A stretch of DNA of 64,000 nucleotides from Stenotrophomonas indicatrix (lineage in GTDB: Bacteria; Pseudomonadota; Gammaproteobacteria; Xanthomonadales; Xanthomonadaceae). The position numbers and the translations under genes are program-made. Under the pieces are notes generated by a model. The model was not told the DNA's origin. It saw only the letters and a program-made list of their open reading frames with translations, and made no database searches. Shown piece after piece: positions 48,599 to 57,268 of the stretch; the stretch's first letter is position 1; each line of letters opens with the position of its first letter. Where the stretch lies: the NCBI RefSeq assembly GCF_002750975.1, contig NZ_PEJS01000001.1, positions 3,658,001 through 3,722,000 on the forward strand, read 5' to 3'.

Positions 48599-51136
48599 TC
48601 ACGCCGCCGCCCGTGACCGGCGCTCGGGCTGCAGCCGGAACGCGGCCACCGCTTCGGCCAGCGCACGCACCTGGGTCTGCATCTGCGCAGTCGACGCGCC
48701 GGCCTCTTCCACCAGGCTCGCATTGCGCTGCGTGCTGGCCTCCATCTGTACGACGGTCTGGTTTACCTGGGCAATGCCCGCATGCTGGTCGTGCGAGGCA
48801 CTGCGGATACCGGCCAGCAGGCCGGCCAACTGCTGCACGCTGCTGACGATCTCGTCCATCGTCGTACCCGCCTGCTCGGCCTGCGTACTGCCCTGGTCGA
48901 CCCGCGTCACCGAATCCTCGATCAGCCCCTTGATCTGCTTGGCCGCATCGGCACTGCGCTGGGCCAGCAAGCGCACTTCGGCCGCCACCACCGCGAAGCT
49001 TCGGCCCTGCTCGCCTGCACGCGCGGCCTCCACTGCCGCGTTGAGGGCAAGGATATTGGTCTGGAAAGCGATGCCATCGATCAGCTGGATGATGTCGCCG
49101 ATGCGCCGCGATGCGTTGCTGATGCCCTGCATGGTGGCCACCACCTGGCCGACCGCAGTGCCGCCGCGCTCGGCAACCCGGGCGGCCTCACGTACCAGTC
49201 CATCGGCGCGCTCCGTCGCATCGGCGTTGCGGCCTACGGTATCGGTCAGTTCATGCATCGACGCAGCGGTTTCTTCCAGGTTGGCGGCCTGCTGTTCCGT
49301 GCGCTGGGAAAGATCGTGATGGCCGGCAACGATTTCACCCACCCCCACATCCAGGCGGACGGTGGCCTGCTGGATGCGGGTGACGATGTGGCCCAGCTGC
49401 GCGACGGTGGCGTTGGCATCGTCACGCATGCGGGCGAACACGCCCTGCAGGTCGCCCTCCAGGCGCACGCTCAGGTCGCCGCGTGCCAGTGCGGCCAGCA
49501 GTGCCTGCAGATCGCCGAGGTTGGTCTCGAAGGTGGACAGCAGGCGATTGATGCTGGTCGACAGCGTGCGCACGAAGCCCTGCTTGCCCTCCAGTACGAT
49601 GCGCCCCTGCAGCTCGCCATGCGCCGCCGCGTCGACCAGCGCCGCCACTTCGGTTTCCAGCAGTGTCTCCAGCGCGCGGCTGCGCCATTCCACTGCCACG
49701 CCGAGGAAGTGGTCGTCCTCGACGATGGCGTTGGCGATCAGCTGGTAGCGGGTGCCGGCGTGGCCGATCTCGCGCTCTTCGCGCTGACGGACACCAATCA
49801 GCCCCGCCAGTACCGGGTGCAGGCGGACCGCGTCGCTGCCAAGCAACGTCTCTGCAGGAAGATCCAGCAGCTGCAGCAGCGCTGGATTGGCGTAGGCCAC
49901 CTGCCCTTCCGCGTCGACCACCATCAAGCCGGTCTGCGCGCTGTCCAGCGCCTGCCGCACGCGCGTGTTGCCGCGCGCAACCGCGCGCTCGGTTTCGATC
50001 CGCGCACGCAGGCGTTGCTGCATGTCGACCAGGCACTGCGCAAGCTGGCCGATCTCATCGTTGGCGTTATGCACGCGCAGCGTGGTGTCGAGCCGATCAT
50101 CGGCGATATCGCCAGCGAAACGCAGGGTGTCCTGGATCGGTCGACGCACCGCGCGGACGACCAGCACCAGGCTGGTGATCAGTACACCGGCCACCAGCAG
50201 CAGAGTGGTCACGAACAGCACGCTGGCCATCCGTGCGCCCGACTGCTGACGAAGCTGCGCCTGGGCCAGGGCCACACTTTGCGCCTGCTGGAATGCGGCC
50301 AGTGCCGGGCCCACGGCTGCCGCCGTCTCGAGCAGCGACTGTGCTTCCACGTCCAGGCCGACACGCGCGGCGGTATAGCCCAGCAGCGCGGCCTGGTAGG
50401 CCTCCATGCCCGTTCGCACGTGCTCCTGCACCTCGGCTGGCAGGTCCGCCAATGCCAGATCGAAGGGCAGCTTTTCTTCGCTGGCACGATCGGCGTGGGT
50501 GGAATCGCCATCGAGCAGCAGCAGCGCTTCCTGGCGCCGCATCCGCTGCACATGCAGGGAAAGCGCAGGTCGCTCCAGCGCGTCCACCTGTGTCTGCAGT
50601 GCGTCGGCGGACTGCTGCAGCTGCGCGGCCAGGCCTGCGTCGCCGCGCCCCATCTCATCCACCCGCTCGAACAACGCGGCGATGCCCTGTGAGAATGCGT
50701 CGACGGCTTCAGTCATCGCCTGCAGGACCTTGCGCCGACCCGCATCCATCGGCATTGCACGCAACGCCTGCAGATCCTGCTTCAACATCCGTTGCGTGGC
50801 CAGCAACTGGCTGCGGTCGGCATCGTCGAAACTTCGCGCATACTGGGTCTGCAGGCGCCGGGCCTCGGCCACCCGCGCTGCCAGCGAAGCGACGCGGTCA
50901 CTGCCGTGCTGGTAGCTGGCCTGATCGCGCGCCGCCTGCCTGCTCGAATGGCTGGTCCAGGCATGGACGGCGGCGATGGCCACCAGGCCCAGGCTGCAGA
51001 CCAGCAGGGTCGCCTTGAGCTTGTCGGCGACGCTCAGCCGATGGGGCTGCAACCAGCGCAGCACGCCAGGGAAACGGGAACGCAACCCGGCAACGCGGCT
51101 ACGCAAGGACCGAAGGTGGGGAACGACGGCCGACAT
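48599..51136 (-). CDS. Methyl-accepting chemotaxis protein with PAS domain
   Basis: An 845-residue chemoreceptor. Two membrane helices (VADKLKATLLVCSLGLVAIAAV and SVLFVTTLLLVAGVLITSLVLVV) enclose a periplasmic sensor of ~300 residues. A HAMP region (AVRRPIQDTLRFAGDIADDRLD) comes next, then a PAS domain (RVRQALDSAQTGLMVVDAEGQVAYANPALLQLLD), a second linker, and the signalling hairpin with the invariant tip (IDGIAFQTNILALNAAVEAARAGEQGRSFAVVAAEVR). It ends in a basic stretch, PERRSRAAA, without a CheR-binding pentapeptide. The ligand is unknown. No chemotaxis genes are adjacent. The ATG at 51136 places the first membrane helix at a normal distance. Confidence 0.94.
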   Translation of the reverse strand: MSAVVPHLRSLRSRVAGLRSRFPGVLRWLQPHRLSVADKLKATLLVCSLGLVAIAAVHAWTSHSSRQAARDQASYQHGSDRVASLAARVAEARRLQTQYARSFDDADRSQLLATQRMLKQDLQALRAMPMDAGRRKVLQAMTEAVDAFSQGIAALFERVDEMGRGDAGLAAQLQQSADALQTQVDALERPALSLHVQRMRRQEALLLLDGDSTHADRASEEKLPFDLALADLPAEVQEHVRTGMEAYQAALLGYTAARVGLDVEAQSLLETAAAVGPALAAFQQAQSVALAQAQLRQQSGARMASVLFVTTLLLVAGVLITSLVLVVRAVRRPIQDTLRFAGDIADDRLDTTLRVHNANDEIGQLAQCLVDMQQRLRARIETERAVARGNTRVRQALDSAQTGLMVVDAEGQVAYANPALLQLLDLPAETLLGSDAVRLHPVLAGLIGVRQREEREIGHAGTRYQLIANAIVEDDHFLGVAVEWRSRALETLLETEVAALVDAAAHGELQGRIVLEGKQGFVRTLSTSINRLLSTFETNLGDLQALLAALARGDLSVRLEGDLQGVFARMRDDANATVAQLGHIVTRIQQATVRLDVGVGEIVAGHHDLSQRTEQQAANLEETAASMHELTDTVGRNADATERADGLVREAARVAERGGTAVGQVVATMQGISNASRRIGDIIQLIDGIAFQTNILALNAAVEAARAGEQGRSFAVVAAEVRLLAQRSADAAKQIKGLIEDSVTRVDQGSTQAEQAGTTMDEIVSSVQQLAGLLAGIRSASHDQHAGIAQVNQTVVQMEASTQRNASLVEEAGASTAQMQTQVRALAEAVAAFRLQPERRSRAAA

Positions 51137-51338
51137 GACAGACTCCAGGCGGAAGGACGCACCTGTATCGACCGGTTGCAGCAGAACTTTAGCCCCGGAT
51201 TGATTCCAGCCACGAGTGGCGGGCAGTTGTCGCTGTTGTACCGGCCGTAGGCGACCGGGGGATGACACCGGCGGGATGCGCTTGACCTCAACCCCGGTTG
51301 CGGTATCACAGTGGAGGCCCCTGCCCGTGATGCCTGCC

Positions 51339-52172
51339 ATGCCCATCGACGTCCCCCGCTACCTGCAGCGCCTGCAGCTGGATGCCCCACCCCCTCTCAC
51401 CCTGGCCGGGCTGACCCTGCTGCAGCAGCGCCACAACGCCCTGCTGCCGTTCGAGACCCTGACCAGCCTGCTGCGCGACGCGGTGGCAATCGACCTGGAC
51501 AGCGTCCAGCACAAGCTGCTGCACGCGCAGCGCGGCGGTTACTGTTTCGAACTCAATGGCGCGTTCCTGGCGCTGCTGCAGGTCTTGGGCTTCGATGCGC
51601 AGCCACTGAGTGCACGCGTGCTGCTGTCGGCCACCGAGGGCGAGCTGACTGCGCGTACGCATCTGCTCCTGCGGGTGCGTCTGCAGGAAGAGGATTGGCT
51701 GGTCGATACCGGCTTCGGCAGCCTGACCCCGACCGTACCGCTGCGCCTGCACGAGACCGCAGTGCAGGACACACCGCACGAGCGTTACCGCGTGCGGACG
51801 CTGGATGATGGCGACTTCATGCTCGCCGCCGAGGCGGGGGATGACTGGCGGGCGCTGTACCGCTTCGACCTGCAGCCACCGGCGCCGATCGACAACGAGG
51901 TAGGCAACTGGTACGTGTGCACGCATCCGCAGTCGAGCTTTCCCGGCCAGCTGCGTGCATCACTGACCGGGCCGGATTGGCGACGCACCATCGGCAGCGG
52001 CAACTACACCGAATACCGCCCGGGCCAGGCGCCGGCCAAGCGCCCGCTGCGGGATGTGCAGGACGTGCGCGAGGTCCTGCAGCAGGGCTTCGGCATGCGC
52101 CTTCCCGACGATCCGCGGTTGGATCCGGCCATCGCCGACTGGCTGCAGCGATCACAGGCCACGTCCGTGTAG
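51339..52172 (+). CDS. Arylamine N-acetyltransferase
   Basis: Transfers acetyl from acetyl-CoA to aromatic amines and hydrazines. It is 277 residues from the ATG at 51339, the normal size. The catalytic triad is visible: Cys69 in QRGGYCFELNGAFL, His108 in LTARTHLLLRVRL and Asp123 in LVDTGFGSLTP. With this start the Cys falls at the canonical position 69; ATGs at 51276 and 51330 are alternatives. The stop TAG is the GTAG end of a diverged SMAG (GTAGCGCCGCGCCATGCTCGG). Confidence 0.94.
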   Translation: MPIDVPRYLQRLQLDAPPPLTLAGLTLLQQRHNALLPFETLTSLLRDAVAIDLDSVQHKLLHAQRGGYCFELNGAFLALLQVLGFDAQPLSARVLLSATEGELTARTHLLLRVRLQEEDWLVDTGFGSLTPTVPLRLHETAVQDTPHERYRVRTLDDGDFMLAAEAGDDWRALYRFDLQPPAPIDNEVGNWYVCTHPQSSFPGQLRASLTGPDWRRTIGSGNYTEYRPGQAPAKRPLRDVQDVREVLQQGFGMRLPDDPRLDPAIADWLQRSQATSV

Positions 52173-52204
52173 CGCCGCGCCATGCTCGGCTGCCGTCCTT
52201 GCCG

Positions 52205-52576
52205 CTATGGGTTGACGGGTGCCTGCAAGGCAATCCGGTTGCCCTCGCTGTCGCGGATCTCGGCCACCCGCCAGCCACCGGCGACGGCCGGGCCAAAGCA
52301 CAGCACCGCGCCGGCCTGCAGGGCACGCTGCAGGCTCCGGTCCACATCGTCCACGCCCAGGTAGATGCGCGGGCCGTGCTCCGACGGCACGTAGTCGGCG
52401 CCGTGCACCAGCGCCATGCTGGCACCTGCGGCGTCGTCGTTGAACGACAGGTAGGCCATCCGGCAGTCATGCAGGTCGATCGGCGCTTCGATGCGTACCT
52501 GCAGCCAGTGCTCGTAGAACATCACGGCGCGTTCGAGATCGGCGACCGGAACTTCAACATGCAGGATGGGATTCAT
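52205..52576 (-). CDS. VOC-family (glyoxalase/bleomycin-resistance-like) protein
   Basis: A 123-residue protein beginning MNPILHVEVPVADLERAVMFYEHWL, the standard VOC start, with the second half HGPRIYLGVDDVDRSLQRALQAGAVLCFG and WRVAEIRDSEGNRIALQ. A single module; it should dimerise to form a metal or ligand site. Possible metal ligands are His7 and Glu in the last strand. Function unknown. It is divergent from the solute-binding gene. Confidence 0.9.
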   Translation of the reverse strand: MNPILHVEVPVADLERAVMFYEHWLQVRIEAPIDLHDCRMAYLSFNDDAAGASMALVHGADYVPSEHGPRIYLGVDDVDRSLQRALQAGAVLCFGPAVAGGWRVAEIRDSEGNRIALQAPVNP

Positions 52577-52689
52577 GGTGATCGTGCTCGGCGTGCAGAT
52601 GGATGAAAGGCAGCATCGCAGCCCTGTGCACTGCACGATACGGCCCCGACTGGCATGCTGGACAGCCTGCCACCGTACTGGAAGCGCCC

Positions 52690-53406
52690 ATGTCCCTGGC
52701 CGATCACCGTCATGCCCTGGCCCCGTTGGGCCACCTGCGCGTTGCCATCAACCTGGGCAACCCGGTGCTGGCCCAGGGCGACGCCAATTCACCGCGTGGG
52801 CCGTCGGTGGAACTGGCCACTGCGCTGGCACAGCGGCTGGGTGTGCATGCATGCTTCAGTTGCCACGACGCGGCCGCATCGGTGGTTGCAGCGGCGAGCG
52901 ACGATGCATGGGATCTGGCCTTCCTGGCGGTGGACCCGGCACGTGCCGACCGCATTGCCTTCAGCGCGCCGTATGTGGAGATCGAAGGCACCTATCTGGT
53001 GCGCGATGACAGTCCAGCGCAACGGGTTGCAGACCTTGATCGCAACGGGCTGCGTATCGCGGTGGGACGCGGCGCCGCCTACGATCTGTTCCTCAGCCGT
53101 GAGCTGCGGCACGCGACGATTGAACGTGCCGACACCTCGGCCGCGGCCATCACCCTGTTCGACCAGCAGCGGCTGGATGCAGCGGCCGGCGTACGCCAGC
53201 CCCTGCTGGCCTGGGCGCAGGCACATCCCGGCCATCGCGTGCTGGCCGATCGCTTCACCGTCATCCAGCAGGCGGTTGCCGCGCCCATCTCTCGACCCGT
53301 AGCGGCGTTGCAGGCACTGTTCGCGGAAGTGCAGGCGATCAAGGCCGGGCCGCTGCTGGGCGAGGCCTTCGCGCGTGCCGGGCAGGCAGTCACGCTGTTG
53401 CGGTGA
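52690..53406 (+). CDS. Periplasmic-binding-like protein (family 3) without a visible signal peptide
   Basis: A 238-residue protein with the type-2 periplasmic-binding fold of amino-acid-binding proteins. It shows LGHLRVAINLGNPVLAQGD, PRGPSVELATALAQRLG, WDLAFLAVDPARADRIAFSAPYVEIEGTYLVR and IAVGRGAAYDLFLSREL. No signal peptide is visible from the ATG at 52690 or from the ATG at 52603. It may be cytoplasmic or use an atypical export signal. No permease or ATPase gene is near, and a LysR gene lies convergent. Function inferred only from fold. Confidence 0.78.
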   Translation: MSLADHRHALAPLGHLRVAINLGNPVLAQGDANSPRGPSVELATALAQRLGVHACFSCHDAAASVVAAASDDAWDLAFLAVDPARADRIAFSAPYVEIEGTYLVRDDSPAQRVADLDRNGLRIAVGRGAAYDLFLSRELRHATIERADTSAAAITLFDQQRLDAAAGVRQPLLAWAQAHPGHRVLADRFTVIQQAVAAPISRPVAALQALFAEVQAIKAGPLLGEAFARAGQAVTLLR

Positions 53407-53442
53407 CGCGCACTCCATGGCGTCGCGCCTGCCCGCGTGGCG

Positions 53443-54345
53443 CTACCCCGCGTCTGCGGCCTGCATGTGCCGCACATGCTCGGCCGCCTGGGCGTGCAAC
53501 CATTCGCGGAAGGCGAGGAAACCACGGTGCCGCACCGAGCGCTGCGGATACACCAGCCAATGCGGCCATGCGGTTTTCAGGCGCCGGTCCGACAACGCAA
53601 CCAACTGGCCGGAATCCAGCAGCAGCCGCGCCCGCGTCACCCGTCCCAGGGCAACACCGACGCCGTCCAGTGCGGCGCGATGGTGGGCTTCGGAATCATC
53701 CAGCACCGCCACGTACCGCGCCGGCGGGCGCTGCCCGGTCAGCGCGAACCATGCGCCCCACGCGCCGTCGGGGTCTCCCAGCAGCGGCCACTGTGCCAAC
53801 GGCAGGTGGCCGATGCCGCCCATGCGCTCGATCAGTGCCGGGCTGGCCATGGGCAGCAGCCATTCGTCGAACAACGGTTCCACCACCAGCCCCGGCCATT
53901 GTCCGCTGCCCAGCCGCAGCGCTGCATCGAACTGCAGCTGCCGGTCGAAGTCGATCAGTCGCTCGCTCGACTGCAGATTGATTTCGATCTGCGGATGCGC
54001 CGCCACGAAGTTGCCCAGGCGTGGCACCAGCCAGGCGCTGGCCATCGACGGCACGGCGCTGAGGGTGAGCACATGCTCCGGTCGCGCGGCGTAGGGCTGG
54101 AAGGCTTCGTTGATCGCATCCAGATGAGGGCCCACCTGATCCAGCAGGCGCTGCCCTTCCAGGGTCAAGGCCACACCGCGTGCCTGCCGTATCAGCAGCG
54201 GCTGGCCCAGGCGTTCCTCGAGCTGGCGCATCTGATGGCTGAGCGCACTGACCGTCAGGTTCATCGACGCGGCGGCGCGGGACAGGTTGCCCAGGCGTGC
54301 GGCAGCGACGAAGCCCTGCAGGGCATGCAGCGGTGGGCGGGACAT
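53443..54345 (-). CDS. LysR-family regulator (GcvA/AmpR-like group)
   Basis: A 300-residue regulator. N-terminal winged helix (LHALQGFVAAARLGNLSRAAASMNLTVSALSHQMRQLEERLGQPLLIRQARG) is followed by a periplasmic-binding-like effector domain (VLTLSAVPSMASAWLVPRLGNFVAAHPQIEINLQSS). The 'SHQMRQLEERLG' and 'PSMASAWLVPRL' features are typical of the GcvA-like branch. It is divergent from a small gene at 54444 across a 98-base gap with paired CTCAAGT words, the expected LysR target arrangement. Ligand unknown. Confidence 0.93.
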   Translation of the reverse strand: MSRPPLHALQGFVAAARLGNLSRAAASMNLTVSALSHQMRQLEERLGQPLLIRQARGVALTLEGQRLLDQVGPHLDAINEAFQPYAARPEHVLTLSAVPSMASAWLVPRLGNFVAAHPQIEINLQSSERLIDFDRQLQFDAALRLGSGQWPGLVVEPLFDEWLLPMASPALIERMGGIGHLPLAQWPLLGDPDGAWGAWFALTGQRPPARYVAVLDDSEAHHRAALDGVGVALGRVTRARLLLDSGQLVALSDRRLKTAWPHWLVYPQRSVRHRGFLAFREWLHAQAAEHVRHMQAADAG

Positions 54346-54349
54346 AAGC

Positions 54350-54366
54350 CTTGAATTCCTCTCAAG
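54350..54366. promoter_or_regulatory. Candidate LysR-type binding site
   Basis: CTTGA-ATTCCTC-TCAAG, a perfect inverted repeat with the T-N11-A shape of LysR sites, right at the LysR start. A second inverted word, CCACT-CA-AGTGG, is at 54422-54433 before the divergent small gene. Both contain CTCAAGT. Confidence 0.5.
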
Positions 54367-54443
54367 TCGACCTTGCGGAAATGTCGCTTTTTGCACCGCC
54401 ATGCTGCCCGTATCGTGCATTCCACTCAAGTGGAGGCACGATC

Positions 54444-54638
54444 ATGAACATCTTCAGCGGTCTGTTGTTCCTGCAGGGTCATGTGACCAACGTTGCCCTG
54501 GCCCAGCGCCTCGCCAGCCCCGTTCCCGCAGCGCCCGATGCACACCGGGCACCCCGTCCGGGCAACACCCCGGCCGCCCGGGGCAGTGTCACCACCCGCG
54601 CTGCAGGTGCTCGGGCAACCACGGCTGCGGATCGATAG
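54444..54638 (+). CDS. Small protein divergent from the LysR gene (64 aa)
   Basis: MNIFSGLLFLQGHVTNVALA is followed by a low-complexity Pro/Ala/Arg tail. A good ribosome site (GGAGG) lies 7 bases before the ATG. The last 50 bases overlap the 3' end of the gene on the other strand (54589), so the tail may be poorly constrained. I do not recognise a family. The strong start signal and divergent layout with a LysR gene support a real, probably regulated, small protein. Confidence 0.5.
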   Translation: MNIFSGLLFLQGHVTNVALAQRLASPVPAAPDAHRAPRPGNTPAARGSVTTRAAGARATTAADR

Positions 54639-55143
54639 CGAGCGCGCGATACGCATCGATGGCGTCGCGCAGTGCGGCCACGCCGACGGGCGAACGCAGG
54701 CTTTCCTCTTCCGGCACCTGCACTGCGGCCCAGTCATGCAGCCGGTCCAGGCGCTGGACCATCGCAGCCCGCAGCCACAGCCGCAGCGGATAGGTGTGAT
54801 AGCCCTGCTGCGCCAGCGCTTGCACAGCCTCGGCCAATGCAGCGTTGGCCCCACGCACCCACTCGGTGTGCCCACCGGCCTTGTCCTGCACCGTCATCGG
54901 TGCCGGCGCACGATGCAGCTTGAAGGGCCGGCGCAACTGCAGTTCCAGGTCACGCGCATCCCGCTCTGATTCCGCCTCGACCAGCGCGCCTGCTTCCAGA
55001 TCGAAGAACTCGAACCAGCGCCGATGCAGCGCACTGATCCGGCCCAGCGGATCGCGCGAGAAGCCGATCTTCGCGTAGTCCTCCCAGGCACAGGGAAAGA
55101 CATAGGCGAACACGCGGCCATCGATGCGGATGTCGGAATCCAT
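54589..55143 (-). CDS. GIY-YIG-like domain protein
   Basis: A 184-residue protein. Residues 1-75 (FAYVFPCAWEDYAKIGFSRDPLGRISALHRRWFEFFDLEAGALVEAESERDARDLELQLRRPF) resemble the GIY-YIG superfamily of the T5orf172 type: an initial strand-like tract, YAKIGFS in place of the YIG part, and a downstream Arg/Glu helix. The other ~100 residues are helical with no known domain. It might be a nuclease or a binding derivative of that fold. Function unknown. Start ATG at 55143. Confidence 0.7.
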   Translation of the reverse strand: MDSDIRIDGRVFAYVFPCAWEDYAKIGFSRDPLGRISALHRRWFEFFDLEAGALVEAESERDARDLELQLRRPFKLHRAPAPMTVQDKAGGHTEWVRGANAALAEAVQALAQQGYHTYPLRLWLRAAMVQRLDRLHDWAAVQVPEEESLRSPVGVAALRDAIDAYRALAIDPQPWLPEHLQRGW

Positions 55144-55227
55144 TTCCACAGGATCGCGTGGCGGGTATTCGCAGGATGTGCAGGCAATGCCCACGGCATG
55201 CGTACTTCCGGCTACGCTTGCGCGACC

Positions 55228-56034
55228 ATGTCTTCATTGCACGCCCCTCGCCCGCCCGTGTCATCGATCACGATCGATGCCGTCTCGCTCGACATCCTGC
55301 AGCAGCAGCACGCGGATCTGCGACGACCACCGGCCTCGCTGACCAAGCTGATGACCGCCTACACCGCCTACGACCTGCTCGCGCAGTCGGGCGGTTCGTG
55401 GTCGGACATGATCACCATCGACCCGCGCGACGTGTACGAGGTGGCCGACGATGAAACACGGATGGGCCTGGTGCCCGGCGAAAGCATCGTCCTCGGCAGA
55501 CTGCTGGAGGGCCTGATGGTAGTCTCCGGCAACGATGCCGCGCTCGCCCTGGCCCGTCACCTGGCCGGATCACAGGCGGCGTTCGCGCAGCACATGAACG
55601 ACCACGCGCGAGCGCTGGGCCTGCACGATACGCACTTCATTTCCGTGTCCGGCATCACTACCCCGGGGCATCTGTCGACCGCACGCGACATGGCGATATT
55701 GGCCGCGCAGGTGCTTGGCCGCCACCCCGATCTGCTGGCGATCACCGCACAGCGCAGCTTCGTGCACCACACCCTGCACAAGGCCAACCAGAACGCGCTG
55801 CTGGGCGAAGACGGCGTGGATGGTTTGAAGACCGGTTACACACAGGCTGCAGGCTTCTGCCTGGCAGCCACCGCCCGTCGCAGGTGCGCTGGGCACGCGC
55901 TGCCACTGCGCCTGATCACCGTGGTGCTGGGTGCTGATTCCCGTGCGTCGCGCGATGAGCAGGTGCGTGCGCAGCTTGATGCAGGCTTCGCCAGCGCCGG
56001 AAGCGCCGGAATGGCCGGCGTCCAACCCGCGTGA
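55228..56034 (+). CDS. D-alanyl-D-alanine carboxypeptidase-like protein lacking signal peptide and C-terminal domain
   Basis: A 268-residue protein of peptidase family S11. All three motifs are present: SxxK (Ser37 and Lys40 in PPASLTKLM), SxN (VVSGNDAALALARHLAG) and KTG (DGLKTGYTQAAGF). PBP5-type enzymes trim D-Ala from peptidoglycan in the periplasm. Here no signal peptide is visible from the ATG at 55228 (a GTG at 55258 does not help), and the C-terminal beta domain and membrane anchor are missing. Either export is unusual or the start is upstream in a damaged leader. Activity should be intact. Confidence 0.88.
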   Translation: MSSLHAPRPPVSSITIDAVSLDILQQQHADLRRPPASLTKLMTAYTAYDLLAQSGGSWSDMITIDPRDVYEVADDETRMGLVPGESIVLGRLLEGLMVVSGNDAALALARHLAGSQAAFAQHMNDHARALGLHDTHFISVSGITTPGHLSTARDMAILAAQVLGRHPDLLAITAQRSFVHHTLHKANQNALLGEDGVDGLKTGYTQAAGFCLAATARRRCAGHALPLRLITVVLGADSRASRDEQVRAQLDAGFASAGSAGMAGVQPA

Positions 56035-56103
56035 CCGGCAGGCAGGGCAGACACCACGGGCAATGCGCTCTATAGTCCAGCGCCCGAAGGAGTACCCCCA
56101 CCG

Positions 56104-56637
56104 ATGGATCGACGCCTGTTGTGCTGGATGCTTGCGCTGTCCTGCATGTTCGCCGCTGCAATCACCCATGCCGGCGAACTCAGCCCTGCCGAGACCGACG
56201 CGCTGCAGCAGGATGTGCGTTCTCTGCTCTCCACCTTCGCGCGTGGCGATACCGATGCCATGATCGAGCGCACGCATCCGAGCGTGAAGCGTTTTGCCGG
56301 CGGCGACGCGGCGTATGCGAAAGCCGCGCGCGATGCGATGAAGGCACTCGGCGACATGGGCCTGAAGGTCATCAGCGATGAGGTCGGCGAACCGACCCGC
56401 ACCTACGCTGCCGGCGACGAAGAAGTCTGCTTCGTGCCGCGGACCACGGTATTCACCATCGACGCACAGACAGTGAAAAGCCTCACCTTCATGGTCGCCA
56501 TCCGGCAGGTCGGTGGTACGCAGTGGCGCTACATCGATGGTGCCGCCATGCAGGCAATGCCGGAGCTGCTGCGACAGCTGTTGCCGGACCTGCCGCGTGA
56601 CGTGCCACTGCCATCAGTCAGCGTCGAGCAACTCTAG
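56104..56637 (+). CDS. Exported hypothetical protein (177 aa)
   Basis: Signal peptide MDRRLLCWMLALSCMFAAAITHA followed by a compact domain (GELSPAETDALQQDVRSLLSTFARGDTDAMIERTHPSVKRFAGGDAAYAKAAR). It looks like a single NTF2-like or alpha/beta fold similar in outline to the protein at 23735, but I could not make a firm match. A strong ribosome site (AAGGAG) lies 12 bases before the ATG. Function unknown; monocistronic. Confidence 0.8.
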   Translation: MDRRLLCWMLALSCMFAAAITHAGELSPAETDALQQDVRSLLSTFARGDTDAMIERTHPSVKRFAGGDAAYAKAARDAMKALGDMGLKVISDEVGEPTRTYAAGDEEVCFVPRTTVFTIDAQTVKSLTFMVAIRQVGGTQWRYIDGAAMQAMPELLRQLLPDLPRDVPLPSVSVEQL

Positions 56638-56656
56638 GCCGCTTCGCCCACACGAT

Positions 56657-57259
56657 TCAGCTGCCACGCTTGACGATGGCGACGATCACGCGCTCCAGCT
56701 CGGCCTCGGCGGCCGTGTGTTCCACCGCACCGGCCGCAACCGCTTCAGACAGGGTTTCGGCGGCACCGAGAATGGCCCACAGCCCGGTAGCCGGCACGGC
56801 CTCGCCTACTGCGAACGGGCCCAGCCACTGCGCGCACTTGTCGATGAAATCCTGCTGATAGCAACGGCGTACCGCACGCAGTTCCGGTGACCCGGCCAAC
56901 GCGGCGAGAATGTCCTGGATCTCGCTGCCCTGCGACAGCACACAATCGATGTAGCCCGAGGCGATGGCATGCGCGCGATCCTTCAGCCGCGCCTTCGCAC
57001 TGCCGATGCGGTCGTCGAAGACCACGGTCTGCTTATGGTCATAGTCGGCATACAGCGCGGCCAGCAGACCGTTGCGTGTTTCGAAGTGGTCGTAGGCCAG
57101 CGGCTTGGTGACACCGGCCGCCTCGGCCAGGCGGGCCAGGGTCAGCGCATCGGTGCCCTCTTCGCCAACCAGCGCCCACGCCACGTCCAGCAGCTGCCGG
57201 GCGCGCTGTTCACGGGTCAGGCGGCGACGGGGCTCGGGCGCGGCAGGTCTGGAAGGCAA
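56657..57259 (-). CDS. TetR-family repressor
   Basis: A 200-residue regulator: basic N-terminus, then the HTH (RARQLLDVAWALVGEEGTDALTLARLAEAAGVTKPLAYDHFETRNGLLAALYADY) and a C-terminal ligand domain. It lies 9 bases after the oxidoreductase gene on the same strand and is probably co-transcribed with it. The perfect operator at 57886-57904, ahead of the oxidoreductase, is its likely target, so it would repress its own operon. Confidence 0.94.
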   Translation of the reverse strand: MPSRPAAPEPRRRLTREQRARQLLDVAWALVGEEGTDALTLARLAEAAGVTKPLAYDHFETRNGLLAALYADYDHKQTVVFDDRIGSAKARLKDRAHAIASGYIDCVLSQGSEIQDILAALAGSPELRAVRRCYQQDFIDKCAQWLGPFAVGEAVPATGLWAILGAAETLSEAVAAGAVEHTAAEAELERVIVAIVKRGS

Positions 57260-57268
57260 GGGAGATCG

